The position numbers were made by a program, and so were the translations under genes. A stretch of 64,000 nucleotides of DNA, taken from contig NZ_JAHSPG010000013.1 in assembly GCF_019130065.1 (NCBI RefSeq), forward strand, positions 405,179 through 469,178, given 5' to 3'. Shown piece by piece: positions 1 to 9,223 of the stretch. The first letter of the stretch is position 1. Every line of letters starts with the position of its first letter. The notes beneath the pieces are model-generated. The model did no database searches, was not told the origin of the DNA, and saw nothing but the letters and a program-made list of their open reading frames with translations. Origin of the DNA: Pinibacter aurantiacus. Lineage in GTDB: Bacteria; Bacteroidota; Bacteroidia; Chitinophagales; Chitinophagaceae.

Positions 1-833
1 TTTGCAGAAAGAACAGCTGATTGCGGTCTTGCTCCATTGCGATTCAGCAACCACCTGTAAATGTTTGTAACCGTATCACTGCCAAGCGGCGAAAACACAC
101 TATCCCACGTCACATTATTGAATCCGTTGTTTGCCATGTTGTACATGATAAAAGTGCTGTTGCCCACAGACTCAGCCAGCTTATTGCTCATTGCCTGTGC
201 CGGTTCATACTGGCAACATTTATCGGTGTTCTGTTCGTGAAAAAATTTGGTATTTGTATGCTTGTAATTGGCAAATGCCTGTGGCCCGGGATACAAGTTA
301 GAAATGGAAATAAAAATAGCGTGACTGATTTTACCTCTGTATTTTAAATCACCATGCCCACCCGTGTACCATGCCAGATTATCCCATGCATCGCTGGCAC
401 CTTGACCTATGCCGTCTATGCACACATACTTGTAAGCGCCATCTTCATTCTTAACATCATCGATGGGTAAACTTCCCAGGCAATAATCCATCACCTGGTT
501 AAACATTGAAGGATATTTTAAAGCGCCAGCAGATGTTGCCAGCGGACAAACATGTATAATACTATCAGCGATGGTCCCCAGGATGCGATCGTTCATGACC
601 TGCCGCGGAAAGCCTGCACCAAACAACGAAGAGAGCTGATCACCCACCTGGGCTACACCTCCGTAATGTATCATTAACGCATACTTTTTTCCGGGTACTC
701 TTTTTTCTGCGGCGGGATAGATCAGGGCTTTAATTTGCGACCCGCCTATTGTAACGCTGTCCATTCCATAATACTGAGCCAATAATGTGTTGCATAGTAA
801 CACTAAAACACCAAGCATTAATAAACTTCTCAT
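1..833 (-). CDS. secreted degenerate esterase-module protein, C-terminus cut by window edge
   Basis: Reads without a stop from the ATG at 833 to the window edge, so only about 277 N-terminal residues are present. It opens with a signal peptide (MRSLLMLGVLVLLCNTLLAQ). One module of about 250 residues follows that is clearly homologous to the two modules of the protein at 1106-4969, including the CCQY motif and a C-terminal YRWLLN. The fold signature is that of an alpha/beta hydrolase (PHB-depolymerase/esterase type). Where the nucleophile elbow should read G-x-S-x-G the sequence reads GIGQG, so the catalytic serine position is Gly143. Enzymatic activity is therefore doubtful; a binding role is an inference. 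The gene follows its paralogue in the same direction, which suggests tandem gene duplication. Whatever lies beyond the module is outside the window. Confidence 0.85.
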   Translation of the reverse strand, partial: MRSLLMLGVLVLLCNTLLAQYYGMDSVTIGGSQIKALIYPAAEKRVPGKKYALMIHYGGVAQVGDQLSSLFGAGFPRQVMNDRILGTIADSIIHVCPLATSAGALKYPSMFNQVMDYCLGSLPIDDVKNEDGAYKYVCIDGIGQGASDAWDNLAWYTGGHGDLKYRGKISHAIFISISNLYPGPQAFANYKHTNTKFFHEQNTDKCCQYEPAQAMSNKLAESVGNSTFIMYNMANNGFNNVTWDSVFSPLGSDTVTNIYRWLLNRNGARPQSAVLSA

Positions 834-934
834 CCAAACTATTTTTTCAATTTACAAAATAACCATCAGGGATGAGTATTTGTTTGAAGAGTTAGCACAC
901 TGATAACACTGATTTGACTGATTTACACAGATTT

Positions 935-1072
935 CTTCTTAGTGAACCTCGATGGCCTTAGTGCCTTAGTGGTAAATATTTTGAACTTTGCATTAATAAC
1001 TGTTAGCCTCAAAGCATGTAGGCAGTCTTTTTTACCACTAAGGCACTAAGAACACTAAGTTTCACTAAGGCT
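935..1072. repeat. CACTAAG-family inverted repeat (outward orientation)
   Basis: Left arm 935-976 is written in CTTAGTG words and right arm 1030-1070 in CACTAAG words. The arms can pair over a spacer of about 55 bases. Compared with the four other copies in the window (26524, 27090, 62314, 63868) the arms point outward instead of inward. A second simple-repeat stretch, ACTGATAACACTGATTTG-like, sits at 893-933. No gene is seen in 834-1105. Confidence 0.8.
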
Positions 1073-1105
1073 ATATGCTTGCGCTGCTGCTTTCTCTCGC
1101 TGTTG

Positions 1106-4100
1106 CTAATCTCCTTTATGATCCTTCTTGTCTTTAAATCTAATTCTTGCTTTATTTCCTGCAGCTTCTCTGCAGAAGATAAAGGCCGGCATTTCTGTTA
1201 CACTGAAAGTGTAAGAATCATTCTTCTTGATAGCTGTCACGTCTGCAGTTTTGGTAGAGAAATTATAAACTTCCTTTGTAGTACCAGAAGTAACGCCTTC
1301 AATCTTTACATCCTCGTAATCTAATTTAGTGGCATTCTCACTTCCTTTCCAAATAGAGAACATCACAGAGTCGCGGTCTGTTTGCTTTCGCCACTTGATG
1401 AGCCACAAGCCTGTACCGTCACTGCTTATAACGCTATCAACTGCATAGTCACCCATTCTTCCGTACATCCACTTCTTCGCATAATAGTTAGTAAACTTTG
1501 TCGACAAACCATAATTTCCGCCACCCCATCCGGTTGTATAAAAATTGGTGCTTACGTTGTTAGTGGCATCAAGATTTGAATTGTGCGCATTAAATTCTGT
1601 AAAGCCATCGAGCTGACTTGCGCCCATGATAAGTTCCATGCGCATCATGACAATGCTTTTGGATTCTACAGAATCGTATCCCGTAATTCGCGGAACTGCA
1701 GTTGTCGTCCAGTTTACACCGAGTTGATCTGTCGTGCCCGGTCGAACAGAAAAATTATCAAACCCGTATTCCGTGTTCCATGTTTTAATGCTTGTGTCGC
1801 CTGTTATTTTCCAAATGAATTTTGCGATGTCGCTGCTCTCATTGTACCAATTGTTTCGTTCAGGTATCATGCCCCCGTTTCCCACTTGTTCTTCATAAGT
1901 AGGGCCAACTATGCCTGACACAGTATCGATCAGTCTGCTGTAATCATGATAACTAAACACGTCAAAAAGCTTGGTAGTCGTATCTTTCATCATTGTATAT
2001 GCGAGCAGCATTACGGTGCGAATACGAAAAGTATCAGGATATGTTTGACCTGCATAAACAATCTTTGTTCCCGGATCTGCATTTCGGATACCCAGTGTGT
2101 CGCCCAGGTATCTATTGTTTCCATTGACGGCCATGATCAGCTTTGCAGCAGAGACAGCCGGAGGTTCGTATGTGTCGTCTTCATTTCCTAATTCTAAAAA
2201 TGGATGCCAGTTTTGTGCGTAACCGGAAAGCGTCGCATCGTTGAACCACCTGTATTTAGTGCCATCCAGCGATTTGTTGTTGCCCCACTTGTATGCCAGC
2301 TGATAAAATAGACGGCCATGGGAAACATAATGCAACCAATCGCCCGGCTCGGCATAAGGTGTGTCAATATTGTTTCTTACACTTTGCTTCATTTCATCTC
2401 CTGCCCTCTTGGATGCTCCAAAAACTGCGAGCCAATGATTATGATTATGCGGGGTCCAATATAGGTTCCAATTTAAGTAACCGGGAAAATAATCGGCATT
2501 GAAAAGCTGTTTGTATTTGGTGGCAGGATCAGTGTCTGTATCGTACCAGTCTACATTTACATACTGGCGAATATTCTTCACGATGCTCATCACATTCGTA
2601 TCTATCTGCACTCCAGTATTGACGCCGGATTTATCGAACAAAGTTTTCTGTACAGGCAGGGGACCTGAGTAACCAACAGGCTTCTGAGTGCTGTCTCCTC
2701 TTGGTGATCCATAAAAAACAACTTCATTGAAATAAGCGGTAGAAGTATAACCACTTCGCTGCTGAAGAGTGTTGCGGATCATGATGTATCGCATACTGTC
2801 GGTAATATCGGATACATTTCGCCACATGCCAGTGGATGATGTGCCGCCTTGCGTAACCAATACAGCAAAAGGTTTCAGCAAACTATCGGGCCGGCTGATC
2901 ATGTAAGGAATCTTTCTTACATCGGTTTCTTCAATTACTTTATCGAAGTTGTAAAAGAATAAGCTGTCGCCCTGCTCAAAATTTCTTTCCCATCCATAAA
3001 CATCCGTGATGTTAAATTTCTTTCCGTGTGTTATCAATGCATGTTTTATAGAAGGATCATTGGCAAGATCTACAATTATGCATCGTCCTCTTTTACCTGG
3101 AAAATAATAACCGCCGAAAGCAAGCGTACGATCACTCGCTCCATAAAAATAGGCACCGTCTCTTCCCGACCCCGGTATGGCATTTGTCGTGTCGCCTCGC
3201 ACCAGCTTAGGTTTTCCTAACTCATCCAAAACAGTTTGTGCCTCAAAATCTATGTTGCCATTTTTGGGATCGATTGTTTCAAAGGCATCAAAAAAATTAA
3301 AAGGCCTGTCTTTATGGTTGATGCGACCGGACAAATCATACAAACTGCTTTCATAGACTTTTAATTTTACAGGAGTAAAAGTTGGCGGCGTTATAACTTT
3401 AGCACTATTCAGCAACCACCTGTAAATGTTTGTAACGGTGTCTGCTCCGAAAGGAGAATACATGCTGTCCCACGTGAAATTGTTAAAGCCATTATTTGCC
3501 ATTGTATAAAGGGTAAACGAACTAATGGCGCCGGTCGTTTTGGCAAGCGTGCTGCTCATAGATTGTGCCGGGCCATACTGGCAACAGGAATTTGTATTTT
3601 GCTCGTGCAGGAATTTCGTATTGGTGTATTGATAATTTGCAAAAGCTTCCGGTGCAGGATATAAATTAGGAGTGGACATAAAAGTAGCGTGACTTATTTT
3701 TCCGATATACTTTAACTCTCCATTGTTGGTTGTGTACCATGCAAGATTGTCCCACGCGTCACTGGCCCCCTGTCCTATTCCGTCTACAGAAATCAGTTTA
3801 TACATTCCGTGACCATCCTTGCTTGAATCGACAGGTAAGTTAGCAAGGCAATAGTCCATCACCTGGTTAAACATGGAAGGATATTTCAATGAACCGACAC
3901 TTGTTGACAACGGGCAAATATGAATGATGCTATCCGCAACGGTTCCCTGGATTTTATTGTTCATCACCTGCCTTGGAAAACCGGCACCAAACACAGATGC
4001 AAGGATACTTCCAACCTGGTCAGTACCTTCATAGTGGATCATCAACGGATACAACTTACCAGGTATTCGCTTTGCAGCTGCAGGATAGATCACAGCCTTG

Positions 4101-4969
4101 ATATTTGAAGTACCAAATGTTACGCTGTCCATTCCGTAATATGGAGCCGGCGTGGGTGCCGGCGGCGATGCACTATTTAACAACCATCGGTAAATATTTG
4201 TAACAGTGTCGCCGCCAAATGGAGAGTACATGCTATCCCATGTAAAGTTGTTAAAACCATTGTTCGACATAGTGTACAGCGTAAACGTACTAATGGCGCC
4301 AGTTGTTTTAGCAAGAGTACTGCTCATGGATTGTGCGGGGCCATACTGGCAACAGGAATTTGTATTCTGCTCGTGCAGGAATTTCGTATTGGTGTACTGA
4401 TAATTGGCAAAGGCATCTGATGCCGGATATAAATTAGGAGTGGACATGAAAGCAGCATGTCCTATTTTTCCGATATACTTTAAATCGCCATTGCCTGTGG
4501 TGTACCAGGCGAGGTTATCCCAGGCGTCGCTCGCACCCTGCCCGATGCCGTCTACGCATACGAGCTTGTACATACCGCGATCGTTCTTTGCAGTATCTAC
4601 AGGCAAATTGGCGAGACAATAATCCATCACCTGGTTAAACATGGCAGGATATTTTAAAGAACCGGAAGATGTAGCCAGCGGACAAACGTGGATGATGCTA
4701 TCCGCCACAGTGCCCTGTACTCTATTGTTCATCACCTGCCTGGGGAAACCCGCACCAAACACGGACGCAAGCACGCTTCCCACCTGGTCTGAACCTTCGT
4801 AGTGAATCATTAATGGATATTTCTTGCCAGGGATTCTCTTCGCTGCTGCCGGGTAAATCACTGCTTTAATATTGGAACTACCGAGGCTAACACTGTCCAT
4901 TCCGTAATACTGTGCAGATAAAGTGTTGCATAACAGCGATAAAAATGCAAGTAATAGTAAGTTTCTCAT
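1106..4969 (-). CDS. large secreted protein: two degenerate esterase modules plus clan GH-A-like domain
   Basis: 1287 residues with an N-terminal signal peptide ending in LSAQ. Residues about 20-275 and 276-531 are two nearly identical copies of an alpha/beta-hydrolase-like module, offset by 256 residues, joined by a short Pro/Ala linker. Both carry GIGQG where a serine hydrolase has G-x-S-x-G (Gly143 and Gly399), so both look catalytically dead. From about residue 540 to the end lies a glycoside-hydrolase-like domain. LELGNEDD (Glu930) fits a clan GH-A acid/base and WNTEYG (Glu1067) fits the nucleophile; the GH family was not identified. No T9SS tail is visible. The modules may act as carbohydrate- or surface-binding units for the hydrolase (inference). 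The paralogue at 1-833 lies downstream in the same direction. Confidence 0.85.
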   Translation of the reverse strand: MRNLLLLAFLSLLCNTLSAQYYGMDSVSLGSSNIKAVIYPAAAKRIPGKKYPLMIHYEGSDQVGSVLASVFGAGFPRQVMNNRVQGTVADSIIHVCPLATSSGSLKYPAMFNQVMDYCLANLPVDTAKNDRGMYKLVCVDGIGQGASDAWDNLAWYTTGNGDLKYIGKIGHAAFMSTPNLYPASDAFANYQYTNTKFLHEQNTNSCCQYGPAQSMSSTLAKTTGAISTFTLYTMSNNGFNNFTWDSMYSPFGGDTVTNIYRWLLNSASPPAPTPAPYYGMDSVTFGTSNIKAVIYPAAAKRIPGKLYPLMIHYEGTDQVGSILASVFGAGFPRQVMNNKIQGTVADSIIHICPLSTSVGSLKYPSMFNQVMDYCLANLPVDSSKDGHGMYKLISVDGIGQGASDAWDNLAWYTTNNGELKYIGKISHATFMSTPNLYPAPEAFANYQYTNTKFLHEQNTNSCCQYGPAQSMSSTLAKTTGAISSFTLYTMANNGFNNFTWDSMYSPFGADTVTNIYRWLLNSAKVITPPTFTPVKLKVYESSLYDLSGRINHKDRPFNFFDAFETIDPKNGNIDFEAQTVLDELGKPKLVRGDTTNAIPGSGRDGAYFYGASDRTLAFGGYYFPGKRGRCIIVDLANDPSIKHALITHGKKFNITDVYGWERNFEQGDSLFFYNFDKVIEETDVRKIPYMISRPDSLLKPFAVLVTQGGTSSTGMWRNVSDITDSMRYIMIRNTLQQRSGYTSTAYFNEVVFYGSPRGDSTQKPVGYSGPLPVQKTLFDKSGVNTGVQIDTNVMSIVKNIRQYVNVDWYDTDTDPATKYKQLFNADYFPGYLNWNLYWTPHNHNHWLAVFGASKRAGDEMKQSVRNNIDTPYAEPGDWLHYVSHGRLFYQLAYKWGNNKSLDGTKYRWFNDATLSGYAQNWHPFLELGNEDDTYEPPAVSAAKLIMAVNGNNRYLGDTLGIRNADPGTKIVYAGQTYPDTFRIRTVMLLAYTMMKDTTTKLFDVFSYHDYSRLIDTVSGIVGPTYEEQVGNGGMIPERNNWYNESSDIAKFIWKITGDTSIKTWNTEYGFDNFSVRPGTTDQLGVNWTTTAVPRITGYDSVESKSIVMMRMELIMGASQLDGFTEFNAHNSNLDATNNVSTNFYTTGWGGGNYGLSTKFTNYYAKKWMYGRMGDYAVDSVISSDGTGLWLIKWRKQTDRDSVMFSIWKGSENATKLDYEDVKIEGVTSGTTKEVYNFSTKTADVTAIKKNDSYTFSVTEMPAFIFCREAAGNKARIRFKDKKDHKGD

Positions 4970-5176
4970 CCGTAGAGTTTTTTGACTTATGAAAAAGTGT
5001 TGCTTCTACTTTCAAGGGTGAGAACTATTTTCCCTGACATCGTGTGTGCGATAAGGTTTCAGCGTTTTATAACACAATTGCTTATTGTTTAGTTGAAATG
5101 ATTAGCGATTGTGAATATTTTTTAGAACAAAGCCCTTTTAAAGTTGTTACACAATTCATTTAATAAATACAATCGT

Positions 5177-5503
5177 ATGGGAAAATTTGTAATCGGGCAA
5201 ACCGCAAATGCCGGCTACCGTTTTAATTTGAAAGCAGACAACGGGCAAGTGATTCTTACCAGTGAAACTTATACCACCAAGGCTGCTTGTCAAAATGGTG
5301 TTGATTCGGTAAAAGCCAATGCAAAAGATGATAGCAAGTATGAAAAACTTACTTCGAGCAGTGGCAAATATTACTTCAATCTCAAGGCGTCCAATGGACA
5401 AGTGATCGGAACAAGCCAAATGTATGAAGGTTCGTCCGGAAGGGATAGCGGTATTGAATCTGTAAAAAACAATGCGCCTTCTGCCGTAGTTGAAGAGGAG
5501 TAA
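5177..5503 (+). CDS. YegP family (DUF1508/UPF0339) protein
   Basis: Start chosen at MGKFVIGQT; an in-frame ATG 33 bases upstream would add an unlikely 11-residue extension. The 108-residue protein has two tandem DUF1508 repeats (about residues 1-50 and 52-100). Each has the pattern G-x-Y-x-F-N-L-K-A-x-N-G-Q-V-I, followed by a GI(E/D)SVK-type helix. The family is small, cytosolic and of unknown biochemical role. A perfect hairpin follows the stop. No operon partner; the converging AraC gene lies beyond the hairpin. Confidence 0.92.
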   Translation: MGKFVIGQTANAGYRFNLKADNGQVILTSETYTTKAACQNGVDSVKANAKDDSKYEKLTSSSGKYYFNLKASNGQVIGTSQMYEGSSGRDSGIESVKNNAPSAVVEEE

Positions 5504-5530
5504 AACTATCGTTTGCCATAAAACGATTTA

Positions 5531-5563
5531 AAAAGGCTTCGATAATATTTATCGAAGCCTTTT
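5531..5563. terminator. bidirectional hairpin terminator
   Basis: A perfect 15-bp inverted repeat (AAAAGGCTTCGATAA, loop TAT, then its complement) sits between the converging yegP-like and AraC genes. The A-run on one side and T-run on the other give a U-tract after the stem in both directions. Confidence 0.9.
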
Positions 5564-5583
5564 AGTATTCAGCAAATTCTTCA

Positions 5584-6375
5584 TTATAACATGGACGGCG
5601 CAACGCCATATTGCTTTTTGAATGCAAAGGAAAAATGTGACAGATCTTCAAAACCAAGATCGAGATAAATATCAGAAGCCGCCTGCCTTTTTTCTTTGAG
5701 CAGATAATACGCTTCCTGCAAACGTCTTTGTAATAACCAGCGGCTCGGCGTGATGTGAAATATTTTTTCAAAATCGCGTTTGAATGTTGAAAGACTTCTG
5801 CCGGTTAAATAAGCAAATCTTTTAAGATCAACATTGAAATGAAAATTTCGATTCATGAACCCCTCAAGATCTATTTTGCCGGGCTCCGAAAAATCAAAAA
5901 GAACATTCTTCAATGCAGGTTGTATTTGGAGCAACAACAACAAAGCTTCTTTTTGTTTTACGGAAAGTAATTCATTGGTTCCCTTGTTTTTAAACACATC
6001 TTCATAAGGCTTCAGCGATTCCATATAGTGCGCCAACACTGAGCTTGACTGTAGTTGCTGAAATGCCGGCGTTGCAATGGCCTTATCAGATTTATACCCA
6101 AACTCTATGCTAAAATCTCTCAGCATTTCCTGTTCAAAGAAAATAGAAACCGACCTGAACTCTCCGCCTTCTTCAGGATACTTCGCGTATTTTGCCAGTT
6201 GATTTCTCCTGCAAAAATAAAGCTCACCTTTATTGAAGATTTTGCTGGCAGTGCCATCATTCACCTCGAAGGCTCCTGAAACGATATATCCAATCGCATG
6301 TTCCGGTACAAACTGCTCGCCCGTTCTGCTTCGTGTAAAGTAACAGGAATATTGTATGGATGGTCGTGTGGTCAT
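5584..6375 (-). CDS. AraC family transcriptional regulator
   Basis: 263 residues. The N-terminal part (about 1-150) looks like a cupin-type ligand-sensing domain (RTGEQFVPEHAIGYIVSGAF). The C-terminal 100 residues form the double helix-turn-helix of the AraC family, with GRSLSTFKRDFEKIF and the second-helix signature DIYLDLGFEDLSHFSFAFKK. Probably a local activator; the neighbouring minus-strand aldehyde dehydrogenase upstream is a possible but unproven target. A -7 box (TATATTTG) precedes the start at 6391-6398. Confidence 0.93.
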   Translation of the reverse strand: MTTRPSIQYSCYFTRSRTGEQFVPEHAIGYIVSGAFEVNDGTASKIFNKGELYFCRRNQLAKYAKYPEEGGEFRSVSIFFEQEMLRDFSIEFGYKSDKAIATPAFQQLQSSSVLAHYMESLKPYEDVFKNKGTNELLSVKQKEALLLLLQIQPALKNVLFDFSEPGKIDLEGFMNRNFHFNVDLKRFAYLTGRSLSTFKRDFEKIFHITPSRWLLQRRLQEAYYLLKEKRQAASDIYLDLGFEDLSHFSFAFKKQYGVAPSML

Positions 6376-6390
6376 TTGGTTTTCTTATTT

Positions 6391-6398
6391 CAAATATA
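6391..6398 (-). promoter_or_regulatory. -7 promoter box of the AraC gene
   Basis: Reads TATATTTG on the minus strand, an exact match to the Bacteroidota -7 consensus TAnnTTTG, 15 bases before the ATG. No clear -33 TTG at the expected distance. Confidence 0.5.
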
Positions 6399-6411
6399 GT
6401 TGGGGAGCTGC

Positions 6412-6558
6412 AATTAATAATTAATAATTAATAATTAAAACGAGCAACACTCAAAGGCGAATAATGGCTGGGCAAAAGCGCTACTAATGCGCCGATACGA
6501 AAACCGAAATCTATTCAGCAAACCGCCGTATTAATTTTTAATTATTAATTATTAATTA
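6412..6558. repeat. AATTAAT-family inverted heptamer repeat
   Basis: Left arm about 6413-6440 and right arm about 6530-6558, both of AATTAAT heptamers and mutually complementary, over a unique spacer of about 90 bases. The right arm begins at the stop of the aldehyde dehydrogenase gene (TAA in GAGTAATTAATAATT). Confidence 0.85.
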
Positions 6559-7977
6559 CTCAATAACTGCTTTCGCTTCCACATACGCCTCCAACCCATA
6601 CACACCAAACTCCCTGCCAATACCAGATTGTTTGAAGCCGCCGAAAGGTGCCATGGGATCGTGGTTCAGACCATTGATCAATACACGGCCAGCGTTGATT
6701 TGTGCCGCCACACGATTTGCACGTGTTGAATCCGATGAGCTAACATAAGCCTGCAAACCGTAGTCAGTATCATTTGCAATGCGAATGGCATCTTCTTCGT
6801 TCTTATAGGTGATAATCGATAACACTGGTCCAAAAATTTCTTCTCTTGCGATGCGCATGTTGTTGTTGACGTTAACAAATACAGTTGGCTTTACAAAGTT
6901 TCCCGCCTCCAGTCCATCGGGCTGTCCTGCCCCACCGGTAAGGATTTCGGCACCTTCCTGCACACCGAGATCAATGTATTGTTGAACACGTGCAAACTGT
7001 TTTCTGCTCACCATTGGTCCCACTGCAGTGTCTTCATTTTTCGGATCACCGACTTTCACTTTTTCAACAGTTTCCTTTACAAGTATTCTAATTTCATCCA
7101 ACCGATTTTCCGGAACCAGCAAACGTGTGCCTGCAATACATGCTTGCCCGCTATTCATGAAAGCCGCTGCAACCGCTGTTGGTATTGCTTTTTGCAGATC
7201 AGCATCATCTAAAATAATGTTAGGGGATTTGCCACCAAGTTCAAGCGTAACTCTTTTCATGGTATCCACTGCACCGCGTGCGATTGTTTTGCCAACTACG
7301 GTAGAACCGGTAAATGATATTTTAGCAATATCAGGGTGACGTGTAATTTCTGCGCCTACAACATTGCCCAAACCATTCACTACATTGAAAACACCCGCAG
7401 GCAAACCCACTTCGTGCAAGCATTCCAGCAACACCTGTGTTTGCAATGCACTCATTTCGCTTGGCTTGATAACTGCCGTACAACCAGCTGCGATTGCAGT
7501 CGCGAGTTTGTTGCAGATAAAACTGTTGCTTGCGTTCCAGGGAGTAATAATGCCCACAACGCCAAGAGACTCTAATCTTACTTTTGACTTTCCAATGCTT
7601 CGTACGAAATCAAAGTTTGTAAGCGTCTCGATGGTGCTTTGTATACCATTCAATGCATGCTGTGTGCTTGCTCTGGAAAATTGCAATGTGCCGCCATATT
7701 CCTGCACCATGATCGCTGTTAGCTCGTCTTTTCTTTTGGCAACAGCCTCATACATTTTTTGCAGGTAGGCAATGCGTTCTTCTTTTGTTGTTTTGGACAA
7801 ATGTACAAAGGCGGCTTTGGCACTCGCAATTGCCTTTCGCGTATCTTCTTCATCGCCCAGTACTACTTTACCAAGAGGCTCATTTGTGGTGGGATTTACA
7901 AGGTCAAAAAGTTCAGTTCCGTGGGGAGTAACAAAGGCTCCGTTGATGTAGATTTTGTCTATCGTTTTCATTTTCAA
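6556..7977 (-). CDS. aldehyde dehydrogenase family protein
   Basis: 473 residues, the usual length for NAD(P)-dependent aldehyde dehydrogenases. The active site is complete: general base Glu246 in VTLELGGKSPN and nucleophile Cys280 in NSGQACIAGTR, 34 residues apart as in the family. The Rossmann glycine motif SFTGSTVVGK and the C-terminal EEIFGPVLSI and PFGGFKQSGIGRE are present. It oxidises an aldehyde to the acid in the cytosol; the substrate cannot be read from sequence. Start may be the first Met or Met3. Confidence 0.95.
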   Translation of the reverse strand: MKMKTIDKIYINGAFVTPHGTELFDLVNPTTNEPLGKVVLGDEEDTRKAIASAKAAFVHLSKTTKEERIAYLQKMYEAVAKRKDELTAIMVQEYGGTLQFSRASTQHALNGIQSTIETLTNFDFVRSIGKSKVRLESLGVVGIITPWNASNSFICNKLATAIAAGCTAVIKPSEMSALQTQVLLECLHEVGLPAGVFNVVNGLGNVVGAEITRHPDIAKISFTGSTVVGKTIARGAVDTMKRVTLELGGKSPNIILDDADLQKAIPTAVAAAFMNSGQACIAGTRLLVPENRLDEIRILVKETVEKVKVGDPKNEDTAVGPMVSRKQFARVQQYIDLGVQEGAEILTGGAGQPDGLEAGNFVKPTVFVNVNNNMRIAREEIFGPVLSIITYKNEEDAIRIANDTDYGLQAYVSSSDSTRANRVAAQINAGRVLINGLNHDPMAPFGGFKQSGIGREFGVYGLEAYVEAKAVIE

Positions 7978-8088
7978 CTAATTTTGTGAACAATGATTTA
8001 AAATTGTCACACAAAGTTCAGTCAACAGAGGGCCTTCATAGTTTGCTAAAAAGTTCAATTTACTTTGTTAAAACGTTCAACCGCCAAT

Positions 8089-8112
8089 TAAGAATTAGGA
8101 ATTAAGAATTGT
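8089..8112. repeat. AATTAGG-family arm (single)
   Basis: Heptamer words AATTAAG/AATTAGG with no nearby partner; the next arm of the family is at 8656-8700, on the far side of the SnoaL-like gene. 7978-8178 contains no gene that I can support. Confidence 0.6.
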
Positions 8113-8178
8113 ATGAGTGATGCATGCAATACGAAGCATGAATAGTGGGCGCAAGCCACCAAAACCCACCTGAACAAT

Positions 8179-8550
8179 TTAAAATGTCCAGCCGGCATCA
8201 TCGATCTCATTCTCGCGAATACCAAACTCAATTATTTTATCATTCTTTAACCGGAAGTAATGATCCCTTACCTGATCGGCCAGCAACGCACCATTTACGT
8301 CATGCACCACCTGGTGAACATGTACTTTGACCACGCCGTTTTCTACTTCTATTGTTAAAGGTTTAACTTTCGATGAAATCACCTCAAACTGTTTTGTCCA
8401 ATATTCTCGAACAGCTTCGGGTCCGTACACAAAGTTGCCATCCATGGCATTGGCCCATTTAACGTCTTCGTCCATGTGGGCAACTATCTCTTCAATTTTT
8501 CTATCATTGAAAAGTTGATATAGATTTTGTATAAAAACGGATACATCTTT
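8179..8550 (-). CDS. SnoaL/NTF2-like fold protein
   Basis: Start chosen at MKDVSVFIQNLYQLF, giving 123 residues; an upstream Met would add MYFIV. The helical start, IEEIVAHMDEDVKWAN, YGPEAVREYWTKQF, and the final beta-strands ending in FRLKNDKIIEF are typical of SnoaL-like cone proteins, which are often small-molecule binding proteins or isomerases. The substrate is unknown. It lies divergent from the YCII/sigma pair. SnoaL-like domains recur near ECF sigma factors of this type, so the association may be functional (inference). Confidence 0.85.
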   Translation of the reverse strand, partial: KDVSVFIQNLYQLFNDRKIEEIVAHMDEDVKWANAMDGNFVYGPEAVREYWTKQFEVISSKVKPLTIEVENGVVKVHVHQVVHDVNGALLADQVRDHYFRLKNDKIIEFGIRENEIDDAGWTF

Positions 8551-8655
8551 CATAACTATAAAATACAAACCGTAATCAATATTGTTTTGAAAATATTTTT
8601 ATCTGTTCATTATCAATATTTTCTTGACCTTTAAACGCGGAAATTGATTGGCGAA

Positions 8656-8700
8656 TTTCTATTTCTAATTTCTAATTCCTAATTCCTAATTTCTAACTCT
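8656..8700. repeat. CCTAATT-family arm
   Basis: Tandem (T)TCTAATT/CCTAATT words, complementary to the arm at 8089-8112. It lies upstream of the YCII gene. Confidence 0.6.
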
Positions 8701-8763
8701 AACATGTCCATTTTCAAAAACTCATTCGTTTCAATAGTATAATCACACTTAAAAAATATTTTT

Positions 8764-9111
8764 ATGAAAGAGTTCCTTTTAATTTTCAGAAGAGATTTCA
8801 TCACAAAAGAAGAACAACCTTCTCCGGAGCAAATACAAAACATGATGAAGCCCTGGCAGGACTGGATGGGTAGCCTTGCTGCACAAAACAAATTAGCAAG
8901 TTCAGGCAATAGGCTTGCTTCAGACGGACGAGTTGTAAAATCCGATAAAATAGTAACCGATGGGCCTTACGTTGAAATTAAAGAAGCAGTTGGCGGCTAT
9001 ATTGTTGTCAAAGCAAATGATCTTGATGAAGCGGCAGAACTGGCGAAAGGATGCCCTGTATTGAATATCGGAGGCAATGTGGAAGTGCGCGGTCTTGTAG
9101 GCATGGACTAA
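8764..9111 (+). CDS. YCII-related (DGPF-type) protein
   Basis: 115 residues, typical YCII size. It shows the family pattern: PEQIQNMMKPWQDWMGSLAAQ helix, then SGNRLASDGRVVK, then VTDGPYVEIKEAVGGYIVV, where the DGPF signature appears as DGPY, and a final strand pair with the conserved Gly-Gly. YCII/DGPF proteins are small ferredoxin-like-fold proteins of mostly unknown activity. The next gene is an ECF42-type sigma factor; DGPF-ECF42 linkage is known, which supports both calls. Confidence 0.92.
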   Translation: MKEFLLIFRRDFITKEEQPSPEQIQNMMKPWQDWMGSLAAQNKLASSGNRLASDGRVVKSDKIVTDGPYVEIKEAVGGYIVVKANDLDEAAELAKGCPVLNIGGNVEVRGLVGMD

Positions 9112-9115
9112 CAAT

Positions 9116-9222
9116 AATTCAAAAGTAAAAATTCAAAATTCAAAACAGTGACTGTAAGATCACATATCAAAGTCCCGGACCTAACGGTTTTTGACTTTTG
9201 ATTTTTTACTTTTGATTTTTTA
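9116..9222. repeat. TTCAAAA-family inverted heptamer repeat
   Basis: Left arm about 9117-9147 (TTCAAAA, GTAAAAA words) and right arm about 9188-9222 (TTTTGAC, TTTTGAT words) pair over a spacer of about 40 bases. It sits between the YCII and sigma-factor genes and ends two bases before the sigma-factor ATG. Confidence 0.85.
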
Positions 9223-9223
9223 T

